DNA from: Chryseobacterium sp. H1D6B
GTDB taxonomy: Bacteria > Bacteroidota > Bacteroidia > Flavobacteriales > Weeksellaceae
Length of the DNA: 64,000 nt
NCBI RefSeq assembly: GCF_029892445.1
Contig: NZ_JARXVJ010000001.1
Span: 3,720,001 to 3,784,000, forward strand
Direction of reading: 5' to 3'
Position numbers and translations under genes: made by a program
In this document: in pieces, positions 26,391-36,639 of the stretch
How positions within the stretch are numbered: the first letter of the stretch is position 1
Layout: the number at the start of each line of letters is the position of its first letter
Notes under the pieces: model-generated
The model's database searches: none
Told to the model about the DNA's origin: nothing
What the model saw: the letters and a program-made list of their open reading frames with translations, nothing else

Positions 26391-27212
26391 TTAAGACTTG
26401 AAGAATTCTAACAAATCTTTATTAATCGTTTCTGCTTCAGTAGTAGGCATCCCATGAGGAAAACCAGGATAGGTAATTAGTTTGCCGTTTTTAACTAGTT
26501 TAGCGGCTACAAGACCTGTGATTTCGTATGGAACGATCTGGTCATCTTCACCATGCATTACCAATACAGGAACATCTGTATTTTTAAGATCCTCAGTAAA
26601 ATCAGTTTCAGAAAATGCTTTGATACAGTCATAATGAGCTTTTATCGATCCCATCATTCCTTGTCTCCACCAATTTCTGCGGATTCCTTCAGATTCCTTG
26701 GCTCCTTCTCTGTTATATCCGTAAAAAGCCAGTGAAAAGTCTACAAAATACTGCGGTCTCTGTGTAGCTGTATTATGTCTGATTTCATCAAAAATGGACA
26801 TGGGAACTCCATTCGGATTGTTTTCTGTCTTAACCATAAGCGGAGTCACAGCGCTTATTAAGACAGCTTTAGCAACTCTTCCCTGGCCATGCTGTGCAAC
26901 ATATCTTATTACTTCACCGCCTCCTGTAGAATGACCGACATGAATCGCATCTTTTAAATCTAATGCCTGAACGATTTCAGCAACGTCAGAAGCATAAGTA
27001 TCCATATTGTGACCCTCTGCTGTTTGTGTAGATCTTCCGTGTCCTCTTCTGTCGTGGGCAATAACTCTGTAGCCTTGTTCTAGAAAGAAAAACATCTGTG
27101 CATCCCAGTCATCGCTGGTTAAAGGCCATCCATGGTGAAAGAAAACCGGTTGTCCTTTTCCCCAGTCTTTATAATAAATTTCGGTTCCGTCTTTTAAGGT
27201 AAGTGTACTCAT
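26391..27212 (-). CDS. Alpha/beta hydrolase (non-haem chloroperoxidase/esterase-like)
   Basis: 273 aa. Triad S95 (VGHSTGGGEV nucleophile elbow), D224 (HGEDDQIVP) and H253 (GFPHGMP); oxyanion motif HHGWPLTSDDWD. Strongly resembles the cofactor-free haloperoxidase/arylesterase group, whose natural substrates are mostly unknown. No signal peptide. It sits between infC and rpmI, normally neighbours, as an independent unit with its own -7 box (27275-27282) and terminator (26334-26367). Confidence 0.93.
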   Translation of the reverse strand: MSTLTLKDGTEIYYKDWGKGQPVFFHHGWPLTSDDWDAQMFFFLEQGYRVIAHDRRGHGRSTQTAEGHNMDTYASDVAEIVQALDLKDAIHVGHSTGGGEVIRYVAQHGQGRVAKAVLISAVTPLMVKTENNPNGVPMSIFDEIRHNTATQRPQYFVDFSLAFYGYNREGAKESEGIRRNWWRQGMMGSIKAHYDCIKAFSETDFTEDLKNTDVPVLVMHGEDDQIVPYEITGLVAAKLVKNGKLITYPGFPHGMPTTEAETINKDLLEFFKS

Positions 27213-27274
27213 TGTTTTTTGTTTTTAAATGTTATTAATATTGTTTTGAATATCTTTCTTTGTTATTTCTAAAG

Positions 27275-27282
27275 CAAATGTA
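27275..27282 (-). promoter_or_regulatory. -7 box of the hydrolase gene
   Basis: CAAATGTA (minus strand TACATTTG), giving a leader of about 55 nt. Confidence 0.65.
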
Positions 27283-27351
27283 GAGCTAAACTTTTTCCTG
27301 AATCTTAACATAGGATAGATTTTAATAATTATTTAACAACATCTTAGTACA

Positions 27352-27381
27352 AATAAAAAAACCTCAAATTGCTTTGAGGTT
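27352..27381 (-). terminator. Terminator after infC
   Basis: 9-bp stem AACCTCAAA / TTTGAGGTT with a 4-nt loop and a T run on the minus strand, 33 bp after the infC stop; it isolates thrS-infC from the genes downstream. Confidence 0.87.
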
Positions 27382-27413
27382 ATATTTATAAATCTGAATA
27401 GATTTTAAGTAAA

Positions 27414-27974
27414 TTATTTTGCGGGTTTTTTAGGACTCATCATCATAATCATTCTCTTACCTTCAAGTTTAGGTAATTGGTCTACTTTTCCTACGTGCTC
27501 TAATTCCTGAGCAAGTTTTAAAAGCAGAATTTCTCCTTGGTCCTTAAAGATAATTGAACGTCCCTTAAAGAATACATAGGTTTTTAATTTTGAACCTTCT
27601 TCAAGAAACTTTTCAGCATGTTTCCTTTTGAATTCATAATCATGGTCATCTGTCTGAGGTCCGAAACGGATCTCTTTCACAACCACTTTTACCTGCTTTG
27701 CCTTCAGTTCTTTTTGCTTTTTCTTTTGCTCGTATAAAAACTTTTTATAGTCTAATATTCTAGCAATATAAGGCTCTGCTTTATCGGAAATTACTACCAA
27801 GTCTAATTCCTGATCCTTGGCGATTTGAAGAGCTTTATCCAAGGGGTAAACACCTGGCTCTACATTATCTCCTACTAAACGAACTTCTCTGGCTCTAATT
27901 TTACCATTAATTTGATGCAAATCCTCCTGTACTGGACGACGCATTGGGCCTCTGTTGTTAAATCTTTGTGCTAT
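27414..27974 (-). CDS. infC: Translation initiation factor IF-3 (rare ATA start)
   Basis: 186 aa if started at ATA 27974; the first ATG (27944) gives 176 aa but leaves out [10 protein letters not shown], which reads as a genuine IF-3-like N-terminus. The upstream frame has only two ATA codons (27974, 27989) before a stop and no ATG/GTG/TTG. E. coli infC uses AUU so that IF-3 can repress itself, so a rare start here is credible. Body: N-domain ([24 protein letters not shown]), lysine-rich linker ([19 protein letters not shown]), C-domain ([25 protein letters not shown]). Prevents premature 50S joining and proofreads initiator tRNA. 51 bp after thrS. Confidence 0.93.
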   Translation of the reverse strand: MAQRFNNRGPMRRPVQEDLHQINGKIRAREVRLVGDNVEPGVYPLDKALQIAKDQELDLVVISDKAEPYIARILDYKKFLYEQKKKQKELKAKQVKVVVKEIRFGPQTDDHDYEFKRKHAEKFLEEGSKLKTYVFFKGRSIIFKDQGEILLLKLAQELEHVGKVDQLPKLEGKRMIMMMSPKKPAK

Positions 27975-28025
27975 TGTCTTAAATTTTATTGGTTAACTTT
28001 CTATTAAACAGCTTTGTCTTTTTAC

Positions 28026-29945
28026 TTAAATAGCTGCTTCTTTCTTAAAATAATTGACGAAATCCTCCATCTTCATTACCCCAAGATCGCCTTCACCACG
28101 TCTTCTTACAGAAATTGTGCCATCATTTTCCTCGTTTTCTCCAACGACTAACATGAATGGAATCTTGTTTAATTCAGCATCACGGATCTTTTTTCCCGTC
28201 TTTTCGTTTCGGTCATCAATCTTACCGCTAATATCGTGATTTTCTAAAAATTGTGAAACTTTTTTTGAATAATCTATATATTTTTCACTAATCGGTAGAA
28301 TTATAAACTGTTCAGGGCTTAACCATAAAGGAAAATCTCCTGCAGTATTCTCTAATAAAATGGCGATAAAACGTTCCATAGAACCAAATGGTGCTCTGTG
28401 GATCATTACCGGTCTGTGTTTTTCGTTGTCGCTTCCTGTATAATGAAGATCGAATCTTTCCGGTAAGTTATAATCTACCTGAATCGTTCCTAACTGCCAT
28501 TTTCTTCCCAGCGCATCTTTCACCATGAAATCCAGTTTCGGGCCATAGAATGCAGCTTCTCCATATTCAACAACAGTTTTCAATCCTTTCTTCTCAGCAG
28601 CATTGATGATCGCATTTTCTGCTTTCTCCCAATTCTCATCGGAACCGATATATTTTTCTTTGTTTTCAGGATCTCTTAAAGAAACCTGAGTCACAAAATC
28701 TTCAAATCCTAAAGATTTAAAAACATAAAGAGTTAAATCTATTACCTTTTCAAATTCTTCTGAAAGCTGGTCCGGAGTACAGAATAGGTGGGCATCATCC
28801 TGAGTAAATCCACGAACTCTTGTTAATCCGTGAAGCTCGCCGCTCTGCTCATATCTGTACACTGTTCCAAATTCTGCATATCTTTTTGGAAGATCTCTAT
28901 AGCTCCATTGTGAAGTTTTATAGATTTCACAGTGGTGGGGGCAGTTCATCGGCTTCAGCATGAATTCTTCTCCTTCATTTGGAGTTTTTATAGGCTGGAA
29001 GCTGTCTGCTCCGTATTTATCCCAGTGGCCGGAAGTTACATATAATTCTTTTGAACCAATATGAGGTGACATTACGAATTCGTAGCCGCCTTTCTTCTGG
29101 GCATCACTAAGGAAGTTTTCTAATTTTCTTCTTAAAGCAGTTCCTTTTGGAAGCCATAATGGAAGTCCTGCACCTACTTTTTCAGAGAATGCAAAGATCC
29201 CCAATTCTTTTCCAAGCTTTCTGTGGTCTCTTCTTTTTGCTTCTTCTAATTTTTCAAGATATTCAGTAAGTTCTTTCTGTTTCGGGAAAGAAATTCCATA
29301 TACTCTTGTTAACTGAGGATTTTTCTCACTTCCTCTCCAGTAAGCACCTGCTGCATTTAAAATCTTAACTGCTTTTACAATTCCTGTGTTAGGAATATGT
29401 CCCCCACGGCATAGATCTGTAAAGTTATCGTGCGTTACAAAAGTAATTTCACCGTCGTTAAGATTAGAAATAAGTTCTACTTTATACGGGTTGTCTGCAT
29501 ACGTTTTTAATGCTTCTTCTTTAGAAACAGGGTATAATGAGAATGTTGAAGCTTTTTTAGCGTTTTCCAGCACTTTCTTTTCAATTTTATCAAAATCTTT
29601 TTCAGATAAAATCTCGTCTCCGAAATCTACATCATAATAAAAACCGCTTTCAATAGCAGGCCCGATTGTTAACTTAGCATCTGGATAAAATTCTAAGATC
29701 GCCTGCGCCAATAAGTGGGCAGAAGAATGCCAGAAGGCTTTCTTTCCAAGATCATCATTCCATGTCAACAATTGTACCGTAGAATCCGTGGTTATAGGTG
29801 TGGTAATCTCAACTTGTTTGTTATTAACAACTGCGGAAATGGTATTTCTAGCCAATCCCTCGCTTATAGATTTTGCCACATCTAAAGGAGTAACTTCTCC
29901 TTCAAATTCTTTGACACTATTGTCTGGAAGTGTAATTTTTATCAT
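28026..29945 (-). CDS. thrS: Threonine-tRNA ligase
   Basis: 639 aa. N1 TGS domain ([24 protein letters not shown]), N2 editing/SAD domain with [10 protein letters not shown] and the YDVDF and [10 protein letters not shown] motifs (editing HxxxH/CxxxH residues), class II catalytic core with zinc ligands in [28 protein letters not shown] motif 2, motif 3 [17 protein letters not shown], and C-terminal anticodon-binding domain. First gene of thrS-infC with a -7 box at 29970-29977. Confidence 0.98.
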   Translation of the reverse strand: MIKITLPDNSVKEFEGEVTPLDVAKSISEGLARNTISAVVNNKQVEITTPITTDSTVQLLTWNDDLGKKAFWHSSAHLLAQAILEFYPDAKLTIGPAIESGFYYDVDFGDEILSEKDFDKIEKKVLENAKKASTFSLYPVSKEEALKTYADNPYKVELISNLNDGEITFVTHDNFTDLCRGGHIPNTGIVKAVKILNAAGAYWRGSEKNPQLTRVYGISFPKQKELTEYLEKLEEAKRRDHRKLGKELGIFAFSEKVGAGLPLWLPKGTALRRKLENFLSDAQKKGGYEFVMSPHIGSKELYVTSGHWDKYGADSFQPIKTPNEGEEFMLKPMNCPHHCEIYKTSQWSYRDLPKRYAEFGTVYRYEQSGELHGLTRVRGFTQDDAHLFCTPDQLSEEFEKVIDLTLYVFKSLGFEDFVTQVSLRDPENKEKYIGSDENWEKAENAIINAAEKKGLKTVVEYGEAAFYGPKLDFMVKDALGRKWQLGTIQVDYNLPERFDLHYTGSDNEKHRPVMIHRAPFGSMERFIAILLENTAGDFPLWLSPEQFIILPISEKYIDYSKKVSQFLENHDISGKIDDRNEKTGKKIRDAELNKIPFMLVVGENEENDGTISVRRRGEGDLGVMKMEDFVNYFKKEAAI

Positions 29946-29969
29946 TGTTTACTAAGAAATTTTAAGTTG

Positions 29970-29977
29970 CAAAAATA
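29970..29977 (-). promoter_or_regulatory. -7 box of thrS-infC
   Basis: CAAAAATA (minus strand TATTTTTG), 25 bp before the ATG; no T-box or long leader is present. Confidence 0.65.
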
Positions 29978-30009
29978 CGCATTTTTTATTTAAAATAATT
30001 ATATCAGCG

Positions 30010-30017
30010 TATATTTG
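30010..30017 (+). promoter_or_regulatory. -7 box of the DUF4932-like gene
   Basis: TATATTTG, 22 bp before ATG 30040; divergent from the thrS promoter. Confidence 0.65.
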
Positions 30018-30039
30018 ACTAAAGAATTAAAACAAAATC

Positions 30040-31233
30040 ATGAAAAACATCCTTGTAATTTTTGGACTTTTATTTTTTACCCTTAGTTTTTCTCAAAAAA
30101 ACACCTCCAAATTTTCAGTTTCCTACAGTAAAAATATTGACACTTATTTTCTCGCAGAGATCCTTTCGGCAGAACATAGAAAGATCAATAGGGATTTTGA
30201 ACTCTTTAAAATTAAAGAATGTTCTACCTATCAGCCTGTCGTAAAACAAGCATTAGAAAAATACGGACATTTAAAGAATTCTAAAATAGCTTATTTAACC
30301 GCACAAATTAATGATACCTTATTAGAAAAGTATGGTATTGGAAATGATGCTATGATGAAACCTCTTTTATCTCATAAAGAGTTTCCATTAAAAGGCTGGA
30401 GTGACAAATATACATTTGAGAAAAATACTTTAACTAAAGCCCAAAATGAAGAAGTTACGTCTCTAATCAAAAAATATATTTCGGAATTAGAACAGTTTTA
30501 TAATCAGGAAAATGTAAGTGATTTTTTTAAAGAAAATAAAGCTCTTTATGAAGGAGGGATTGCAGAATACAGCAGGCAGATTCCACCTGATTTCACATCT
30601 GCTATGGAAAAATTTTATGGAGAAAGCTTTTATGAGTATACTGTGCTGGTTTCACCAATGATGATGTGGCCAATTGATGATAATGAAGGACGTGGAATAG
30701 GTACTGATGTAAAGCATCAATCAGGAAATAAAAGTATTTATGAAATTGCAAGTCCGTTTATGAGAGTAAAAAAAGAAGGTCAGTTTGGATATGACAATCA
30801 GTTTCAGGCTAGATTTTTAACCGTTCACGAATTCGGGCATTCTTTTGTAAATAAAGAAGTTTACCGGTATAAAGATAAGCTGGAAAAGTTTAAAGATCTG
30901 TTTGAAAAATCTAATTTAAAAGAGATTATGACGAAAACAAGCGGTGTAGCGGATTATCAGACCTGTGTTGTAGAACATCTGGTAAGGCTGGGTGAAATTC
31001 AGACTGCAGTGATTCAAAATGATTCGGAAAGAGCTGAAAAATTGGAAAACTATCATCTCAAAAATTATTTTATTTTTCTGCCTCAGTTAGAAGAAAAGAT
31101 AAAAGAATATGATGCTGACAGAACAAAATATAAAACGTTCGGCGATTTTGTACCCGAACTTATAAAGGTTTTTGAAAATTCTAGTATTGATTTAATTAAC
31201 GAAAAAATTAATACAATAAAAAAAGATAAATAA
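30040..31233 (+). CDS. Exported zincin-like metalloprotease (DUF4932-like)
   Basis: 397 aa with a Sec signal peptide (MKNILVIFGLLFFTLSFSQ). Contains HEFGHSF, an HExxH zinc-binding motif (about residue 265), and a downstream CVVEHLVRLGE that could give the third ligand. N-terminal domain before it (KFSVSYSKNIDTYFLAEILS). The overall pattern matches DUF4932 of Bacteroidetes; the substrate is unknown. Probably periplasmic or secreted by a route other than T9SS, because no sorting domain is present. The M19 dipeptidase follows 16 bp downstream, suggesting a two-gene peptide-degradation unit. Confidence 0.8.
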   Translation: MKNILVIFGLLFFTLSFSQKNTSKFSVSYSKNIDTYFLAEILSAEHRKINRDFELFKIKECSTYQPVVKQALEKYGHLKNSKIAYLTAQINDTLLEKYGIGNDAMMKPLLSHKEFPLKGWSDKYTFEKNTLTKAQNEEVTSLIKKYISELEQFYNQENVSDFFKENKALYEGGIAEYSRQIPPDFTSAMEKFYGESFYEYTVLVSPMMMWPIDDNEGRGIGTDVKHQSGNKSIYEIASPFMRVKKEGQFGYDNQFQARFLTVHEFGHSFVNKEVYRYKDKLEKFKDLFEKSNLKEIMTKTSGVADYQTCVVEHLVRLGEIQTAVIQNDSERAEKLENYHLKNYFIFLPQLEEKIKEYDADRTKYKTFGDFVPELIKVFENSSIDLINEKINTIKKDK

Positions 31234-31249
31234 TTGAAGTTAGGCTATT

Positions 31250-32224
31250 ATGAATGAATTAAATATTGATTTACACTGTGACTTATTATTATACTTATTT
31301 GATCCTGATGCATCGGTAGATGACAAAAAATTAGGTTGTTCACTGCCTTATCTTAGAGAAGGTAATGTAAAACTTCAGGTAACGGCAATTTATAGTCCTA
31401 CAGCTAGAGACAGTTCAATTCTAGGAGTAAAACAAAGTGAAATTTTTGCTGATTTATTGAAGAAAGAAACATTTTTTCTTTTTGACACGGAGAATTATAA
31501 AAGCAGTGAAAATTCTGACAAGACAGGAATTCTTGCATCAATTGAGAATGCATCATCATTCTGTGAGGAAGACATGGCTCTGGATGCAGGTTTTAAAAAT
31601 TTAGAAACGTTAATTGAAAACACTCAAAAGATTCTTTATATTGGAATTACCCATCATTCTGAAAACCGTTTTGGCGGTGGAAATAATTCTGAAGCCGGCC
31701 TAAAAGAGGATGGGAAAATATTGATCGATTATCTTGCAGATAAAAGAATTGCTGTAGATCTTGCCCACACAAGTGACCAGCTGGCTTATGATCTGATCAA
31801 TTACATGGCCCAGCAAAATTATAAAATTCCTATTCTGGCCAGCCATTCCAATTATAGAAATGTATATCAAAACCAAAGAAATCTGCCGGACGAATTAGTA
31901 ACGGAGATCATAAAGAGGGAAGGACTGATCGGGCTTAACTTTATCAAAGATTATATCGATCATACTCATCCGGAACGATTATATGAACATATTAAATACG
32001 GTCTGGATATAGGTGCTGAAAACTGTATTGCTTACGGTGCCGATTATTTTTTTGATGAAGGGCATCCTGACCGGTCACGGTATCCTTTTTTCTTTGATGA
32101 ATTTAAAAATGCGTCGGCTTACAATGCCATCAACAAGAAATTAGCAGAAGAGTATTCAGTAGAATTTATGGAGAAAGTGAGCCATAAAAATGCACTGAAT
32201 TTCATTAAAAAATTATGGTACTAG
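31250..32224 (+). CDS. Membrane dipeptidase (peptidase M19) family protein
   Basis: 324 aa TIM-barrel zinc dipeptidase. Metal ligands H9 and D11 (NIDLHCDLLLYL), bridging Glu in ILASIENASSFCEED, VDLAHTSD (His), ILASHSNYRNVYQNQRNLPDE (His and Arg), and YGADYFFD (catalytic Asp). Cleaves dipeptides, often with broad D/L specificity. No signal peptide, so probably cytosolic. Follows a metallopeptidase gene in the same operon. Confidence 0.9.
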   Translation: MNELNIDLHCDLLLYLFDPDASVDDKKLGCSLPYLREGNVKLQVTAIYSPTARDSSILGVKQSEIFADLLKKETFFLFDTENYKSSENSDKTGILASIENASSFCEEDMALDAGFKNLETLIENTQKILYIGITHHSENRFGGGNNSEAGLKEDGKILIDYLADKRIAVDLAHTSDQLAYDLINYMAQQNYKIPILASHSNYRNVYQNQRNLPDELVTEIIKREGLIGLNFIKDYIDHTHPERLYEHIKYGLDIGAENCIAYGADYFFDEGHPDRSRYPFFFDEFKNASAYNAINKKLAEEYSVEFMEKVSHKNALNFIKKLWY

Positions 32225-32240
32225 TTTAATTATAGACTAT

Positions 32241-32276
32241 AAATGGCAGCTGATATTCTCAAAGCTGCCATTTTAT
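32241..32276. terminator. Bidirectional terminator between converging genes
   Basis: Perfect 11-bp stem AAATGGCAGCT / AGCTGCCATTT followed by TTTATTT; the minus-strand gene stops at 32277. Confidence 0.85.
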
Positions 32277-33821
32277 TTAATGTTTTCTTTTATATTTCAC
32301 TCTTTCTTTTATAATTTCTACAACATGTACATTTTTGACTTTAGATTTTACCCACCCATGAATATCAATGTATACTAATGATCTTCTGTAGTATTCATTC
32401 TTGGAAAAAAGGTCCAGTTTTTTATCGAAAGCTTCAAAAGCTTCCTGTCTTTTATTTAAAACTACATTATTAAGGTTTCTGAAAAAGTCAATACTTTCAA
32501 AATGAAATTCTTCCGGTTTTTTCATTTTTAGGGCAAACTTTAGGGTGGCTTTTATAAATTCATCATAATCTTCATCATTTCCAGATTCCTGTTTAGACAT
32601 TAAGATAAGAATTCTGGTATGAAACACTAGATCCTCCTGAACATTCCCTTTAGACTCAATAATCTTCATAGAATACATAATGGACTCCTTATATTTTTTA
32701 CTTCCAAAAAACATAGCCGCCATTTTTAAATAAAGGATCATAAAGTGGTGTTCATCTATTTTATCCCGAAGCCTGTCCATCTTCATCTCTATTTCCGGAA
32801 TAAGCTTTGTGCCGGCGAAAAACTCACCCTTTATAAAGTGGATATTCATTAAAGTATTATAATGGGTAAGAAAAATAAGAGACTGCAGATTTTCATTCTG
32901 GGCAAAACTTTCAGAACGTACCATTGTATTAAAATTCTCAAACTGTTTCTCCAAAATATCAATATTTCCGTAAAGAAAAAGAATTTTAAGAAGATAAGTG
33001 TTTCCTTTAATATACCACACAGGATGGCTGATGATCATTTCTGGGTTTTGATGAAATAATTCAACCCATTGATAGGCATATTTCAACGTGTATTTATAAT
33101 CCTGTAAAAGCTGATTTTTCCATACATGAGCTTTGTAATACCATAATTTCTCAGTGAAATTAAGCTTGGATGGTTTTATATTTTTAATCTGAGCATTGAA
33201 TATTTCTAGGACCTCCTTTCGGTCTTCATCATTTTTTACATAGCCGTGTGTAAGCATTTCACTGTACAATTTCAATGAAAGATTAGAAAGCTCCGTCGTA
33301 TATTGATTCTGCCTGCTTATCGCCTTTGACTGTTTTATCAGTTCTTCAGCCCTTCCTGTGATACTTCGGGTAATAAATTGTGATTCGATTACTTTTTCCA
33401 AATCAATAATTTCGGAAGCGATACTTTTTTCATCCAGCTCAAGAGCCGATTGTTTAGTTTTATCCAAAATTTTTAAAGCCTGTTTGTAAAGTCCCTTCTG
33501 ATAAAGAATAGTAGCAAAATCCAGCTGTTCACGGAGCTGAATTCTGTAGTTCTGATGGCTTGGATTCATCCGAAGACTTACCAGAAGCTGTTTGTAAAGA
33601 TGAGCCTTAAGATTAGAAAGCTGCTGTTTTGTTGAAATTTTCTTATCAAGAATAATACTTTCATCATATTCATTCATCTTGTCCAATTCTGAAAAAAGTA
33701 AAAGAAATTTGGCATCTATATTAATTCCTAGACGGTTGACATAGAGCTTAAATTGCCGCTTTTCAGAGGTTGTTAATGATTTAATCAATACAAATAAAAA
33801 ATCTTTCTGTAATTCTGCCAT
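32277..33821 (-). CDS. Helical-repeat (TPR-like) protein of unknown function
   Basis: 514 aa, no signal peptide or membrane segment. Begins MAELQKDFLFVLIKSLTTSEKRQFKLY and continues as regular helix pairs with TPR-like spacing (ILYQKGLYKQALKILDKTK), highly charged. Seen before as a conserved hypothetical in Flavobacteriia; no catalytic motif. Likely a cytosolic scaffold or protein-interaction molecule. Its promoter region (33822-33900) shows no clear TAnnTTTG. Confidence 0.82.
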   Translation of the reverse strand: MAELQKDFLFVLIKSLTTSEKRQFKLYVNRLGINIDAKFLLLFSELDKMNEYDESIILDKKISTKQQLSNLKAHLYKQLLVSLRMNPSHQNYRIQLREQLDFATILYQKGLYKQALKILDKTKQSALELDEKSIASEIIDLEKVIESQFITRSITGRAEELIKQSKAISRQNQYTTELSNLSLKLYSEMLTHGYVKNDEDRKEVLEIFNAQIKNIKPSKLNFTEKLWYYKAHVWKNQLLQDYKYTLKYAYQWVELFHQNPEMIISHPVWYIKGNTYLLKILFLYGNIDILEKQFENFNTMVRSESFAQNENLQSLIFLTHYNTLMNIHFIKGEFFAGTKLIPEIEMKMDRLRDKIDEHHFMILYLKMAAMFFGSKKYKESIMYSMKIIESKGNVQEDLVFHTRILILMSKQESGNDEDYDEFIKATLKFALKMKKPEEFHFESIDFFRNLNNVVLNKRQEAFEAFDKKLDLFSKNEYYRRSLVYIDIHGWVKSKVKNVHVVEIIKERVKYKRKH

Positions 33822-33913
33822 TGTAAATTTTAGAGATTCAAGTGATTGATTATCATTGTTTTGAATTCAATTTTTCATCGTTTGAATATTGTAATTTTCA
33901 GGAAAATTGAAAA

Positions 33914-33941
33914 TTGAAAAATAATTCAAGCTTTAGTTTTG
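33914..33941 (+). promoter_or_regulatory. Promoter of the leu operon
   Basis: TTG at 33914-33916 and TAGTTTTG at 33934-33941, 17 bp apart; the leader is only about 20 nt, so there is no room for a leucine leader peptide upstream of leuA. Confidence 0.6.
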
Positions 33942-33968
33942 AATCAAAATTAAGTAAAAAACTTCATT

Positions 33969-35118
33969 ATGAGTTCCGAAAAAATTGAAATTTTTGATAC
34001 TACGCTGAGGGATGGAGAACAGGTTCCTGGATGCAGACTGAACACAGAACAAAAATTAATTATTGCAGAAAGGCTTGATGAGCTAGGGATAGATGTGATT
34101 GAAGCAGGATTTCCGGTTTCCAGCCCGGGAGATTTTCATTCTGTTTCTGAAATTTCAAAATTGATAAGAAATGCTAAAGTATGCGGATTGACCAGAGCTA
34201 ATAAAAAAGATATAGAAACTGCGGCCGAGGCGCTGAAATATGCAAGAAGACCAAGGATCCACACAGGAATCGGAACATCAGATTCTCATATTAAATATAA
34301 ATTCAACTCCACAAGGGAAGATATTACAGAACGGGCTGTTGAAGCTGTGAAATATGCTAAAAGCTTCGTTGAAGATGTAGAATTTTATGCTGAAGATGCC
34401 GGCAGAACCGACAACGACTTCTTAGCAAAAGTTTGTGAAGAAGTGATTAAAGCGGGAGCTACTGTTCTTAATATTCCAGATACCACAGGATACTGTCTGC
34501 CTGAAGAATACGGTGATAAAAGAAAATGTAAAAGGCATTCATAAAGCGGTATTATCATGCCACTGCCATAATGATCTAGGATTAGCAACCGCCAATTCAA
34601 TTGCAGGTGTGATGAATGGAGCCAGACAAATTGAATGCACAATCAACGGACTGGGAGAAAGAGCAGGAAATACAGCTTTGGAAGAAGTAGTGATGATTTT
34701 AAAACAGCATCAGAATTTAAATTTATATACAGAGGTCAACTCAAAAATGCTCAACAAAATGAGTTCTTTGGTTTCCGAATTAATGGGAATGTCTGTGCAG
34801 CCCAATAAAGCGATTGTAGGAGCTAATGCTTTTGCACACAGCTCAGGTATTCATCAAGACGGCGTTATTAAAAACAGGGAAACCTATGAAATAATCAACC
34901 CTGAAGATGTGGGCGTTAATGAATCTTCCATTATTCTTACCGCTAGAAGCGGACGCTCAGCTCTTGCCTATCGTTTTAAACATATTGGTTTTGATGTTAC
35001 TAAAAATGAGCTTGACTTTTTATATCAGGAATTTTTAAAAGCAGCCGACATGAAAAAGGAAATTGACAGCGAGGATCTTTATCTGATCATGGAAGCTTTT
35101 AATAGAAAAATAGGATAG
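33969..35118 (+). pseudogene. leuA: 2-isopropylmalate synthase, broken by a 14-nt deletion
   Basis: Two overlapping frames together cover a short-type LeuA of about 387 aa. 33969-34544 gives the N-terminal 191 aa ([19 protein letters not shown] metal Asp, then [17 protein letters not shown]) and then goes off-frame; from about 34516 another frame continues [24 protein letters not shown] (metal HxH), GLGERAGNT, and the [19 protein letters not shown] stretch. LeuA proteins have 7 residues between the YG and ENV marks; here 7 nt remain instead of 21, so 14 nt are missing. Both halves are otherwise intact. Either a recent real inactivation or an assembly error; leuC, leuD and leuB downstream are intact. 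Confidence 0.85.
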
Positions 35119-35154
35119 AGAAGACCTTTACTATTTTTAATCAAATACATAAAA

Positions 35155-36543
35155 ATGGACAACAATAAAAAGACACTTTTTGATAAAGTCTGGGATGCTC
35201 ATGTTGTAGAAACTATTCCGGACGGGCCTCAAATTATATATATCGATAAGCATTTAATTCATGAAGTAACCAGTCCGCAGGCCTTTGCTGAACTTGAAGC
35301 CAGAAATCTGAAAATATTCAGACCCGGACAAATTGTAGCGACGGCAGATCATAATGTACCCACATTACATCAGGAACAGCCTATCCGTGATGATTCATCA
35401 AGAAATCAGGTAGAGCAGCTTACGAAAAACTGCAGCAAAAATAATATTGAATTATTTGGCTTAGGTCATCCATACCAGGGCATTGTTCATATTATAGCTC
35501 CCGAATTAGGGATTACACAGCCCGGAATGAGTATTGTCTGCGGAGACAGCCATACTTCTACCCACGGTGCTTTTGGAACCATAGCTTTTGGAATTGGAAC
35601 AAGCCAGGTAGCACAGGTTTTTGCGAGCCAGTGTCTGCTGCTTAGCAAACCTAAGTCGATGAGAATAACCGTTAATGGAAAACTTAAAAATAATGTACAG
35701 GCCAAAGATGTCATCCTCTATATTATTTCTAAAGTAGGAACGAACGGCGGAACAGGATATTTCTGTGAATATGCAGGAACGGTCTTTGAAGAAATGTCGA
35801 TGGAAGGGAGAATGACCATCTGCAATATGAGCATTGAAATGGGAGCCAGAGGCGGAATGATTGCTCCGGATGAGACAACTTTTGCCTACATCAAAGGAAA
35901 AACTTTCGCCCCAAAAGGAGAAGAATGGGAAGAGAAACTAGCCTATTGGAAAACTTTGAAAACGGATGAAACTGCAGTTTTTGACAAAGAATTTACATTT
36001 GATGCTTCTGAAATACAGCCGATGATCACTTACGGAACAAATCCGGGAATGGGAATATCAATACATGAAGTGATTCCCGTACCTCAAAATGAATCCGAAG
36101 AAAAAGCTTTGCAGTATATGGGCCTGCAGCCCGGCCAGTCTCCATCCGATATCAATATAAATTATGTATTTATAGGAAGTTGTACTAATGCACGAATTGA
36201 AGATTTCCGCTCTGCAGCCCGGTATATTAAAGGTAAAAGTAAGTCTCAGAATGTAAAAGCTTTAATCGTTCCAGGTTCTCAGATGGTAGTAAAGCAGATC
36301 TATGAAGAAGGACTCGATAAGATTTTTAATGAGGCCGGATTCCAGATCAGACAGCCTGGATGCTCTGCGTGTCTTGCCATGAATGACGATAAAATCCCGG
36401 AAGGTGAATATTGTGTCTCAACCTCGAATAGAAATTTTGAAGGCAGGCAGGGACAAGGGGCAAGAACTATTTTAGCAAGTCCGTTAACCGCCGCTAAGGC
36501 AGCCATAGAGGGCAGGATTTCTGCTTTTGAAAATTTAAATTAA
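35155..36543 (+). CDS. leuC: 3-isopropylmalate dehydratase, large subunit
   Basis: 462 aa aconitase-family enzyme. [4Fe-4S] cysteines in [13 protein letters not shown] and [31 protein letters not shown]; catalytic/substrate loop DHNVPT. Isomerises 2- to 3-isopropylmalate together with LeuD. 36 bp after leuA; a 114-bp gap with a hairpin separates it from leuD. Confidence 0.97.
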   Translation: MDNNKKTLFDKVWDAHVVETIPDGPQIIYIDKHLIHEVTSPQAFAELEARNLKIFRPGQIVATADHNVPTLHQEQPIRDDSSRNQVEQLTKNCSKNNIELFGLGHPYQGIVHIIAPELGITQPGMSIVCGDSHTSTHGAFGTIAFGIGTSQVAQVFASQCLLLSKPKSMRITVNGKLKNNVQAKDVILYIISKVGTNGGTGYFCEYAGTVFEEMSMEGRMTICNMSIEMGARGGMIAPDETTFAYIKGKTFAPKGEEWEEKLAYWKTLKTDETAVFDKEFTFDASEIQPMITYGTNPGMGISIHEVIPVPQNESEEKALQYMGLQPGQSPSDININYVFIGSCTNARIEDFRSAARYIKGKSKSQNVKALIVPGSQMVVKQIYEEGLDKIFNEAGFQIRQPGCSACLAMNDDKIPEGEYCVSTSNRNFEGRQGQGARTILASPLTAAKAAIEGRISAFENLN

Positions 36544-36570
36544 TAGTACAAGTTTAAGAATACAAAACAA

Positions 36571-36639
36571 ATGATAAGAGAGAATGCTGCTTTTGTAAGG
36601 ATCGAGAAATACTATTCTCAAAAGCAGCTTTTATTTTAA
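36571..36639 (+). promoter_or_regulatory. Intercistronic hairpin between leuC and leuD with short frames
   Basis: 10-bp stem GCTGCTTTTG (36586-36595) / CAAAAGCAGC (36619-36628) followed by TTTTATTTT: terminator-like, yet inside the operon. Its 5' arm carries ATG-CTG-CTT-TTG-TAA (36584-36598), a four-residue frame with three Leu codons; a 22-codon frame starting at 36571 also spans the hairpin. May attenuate or process the mRNA. Confidence 0.5.
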
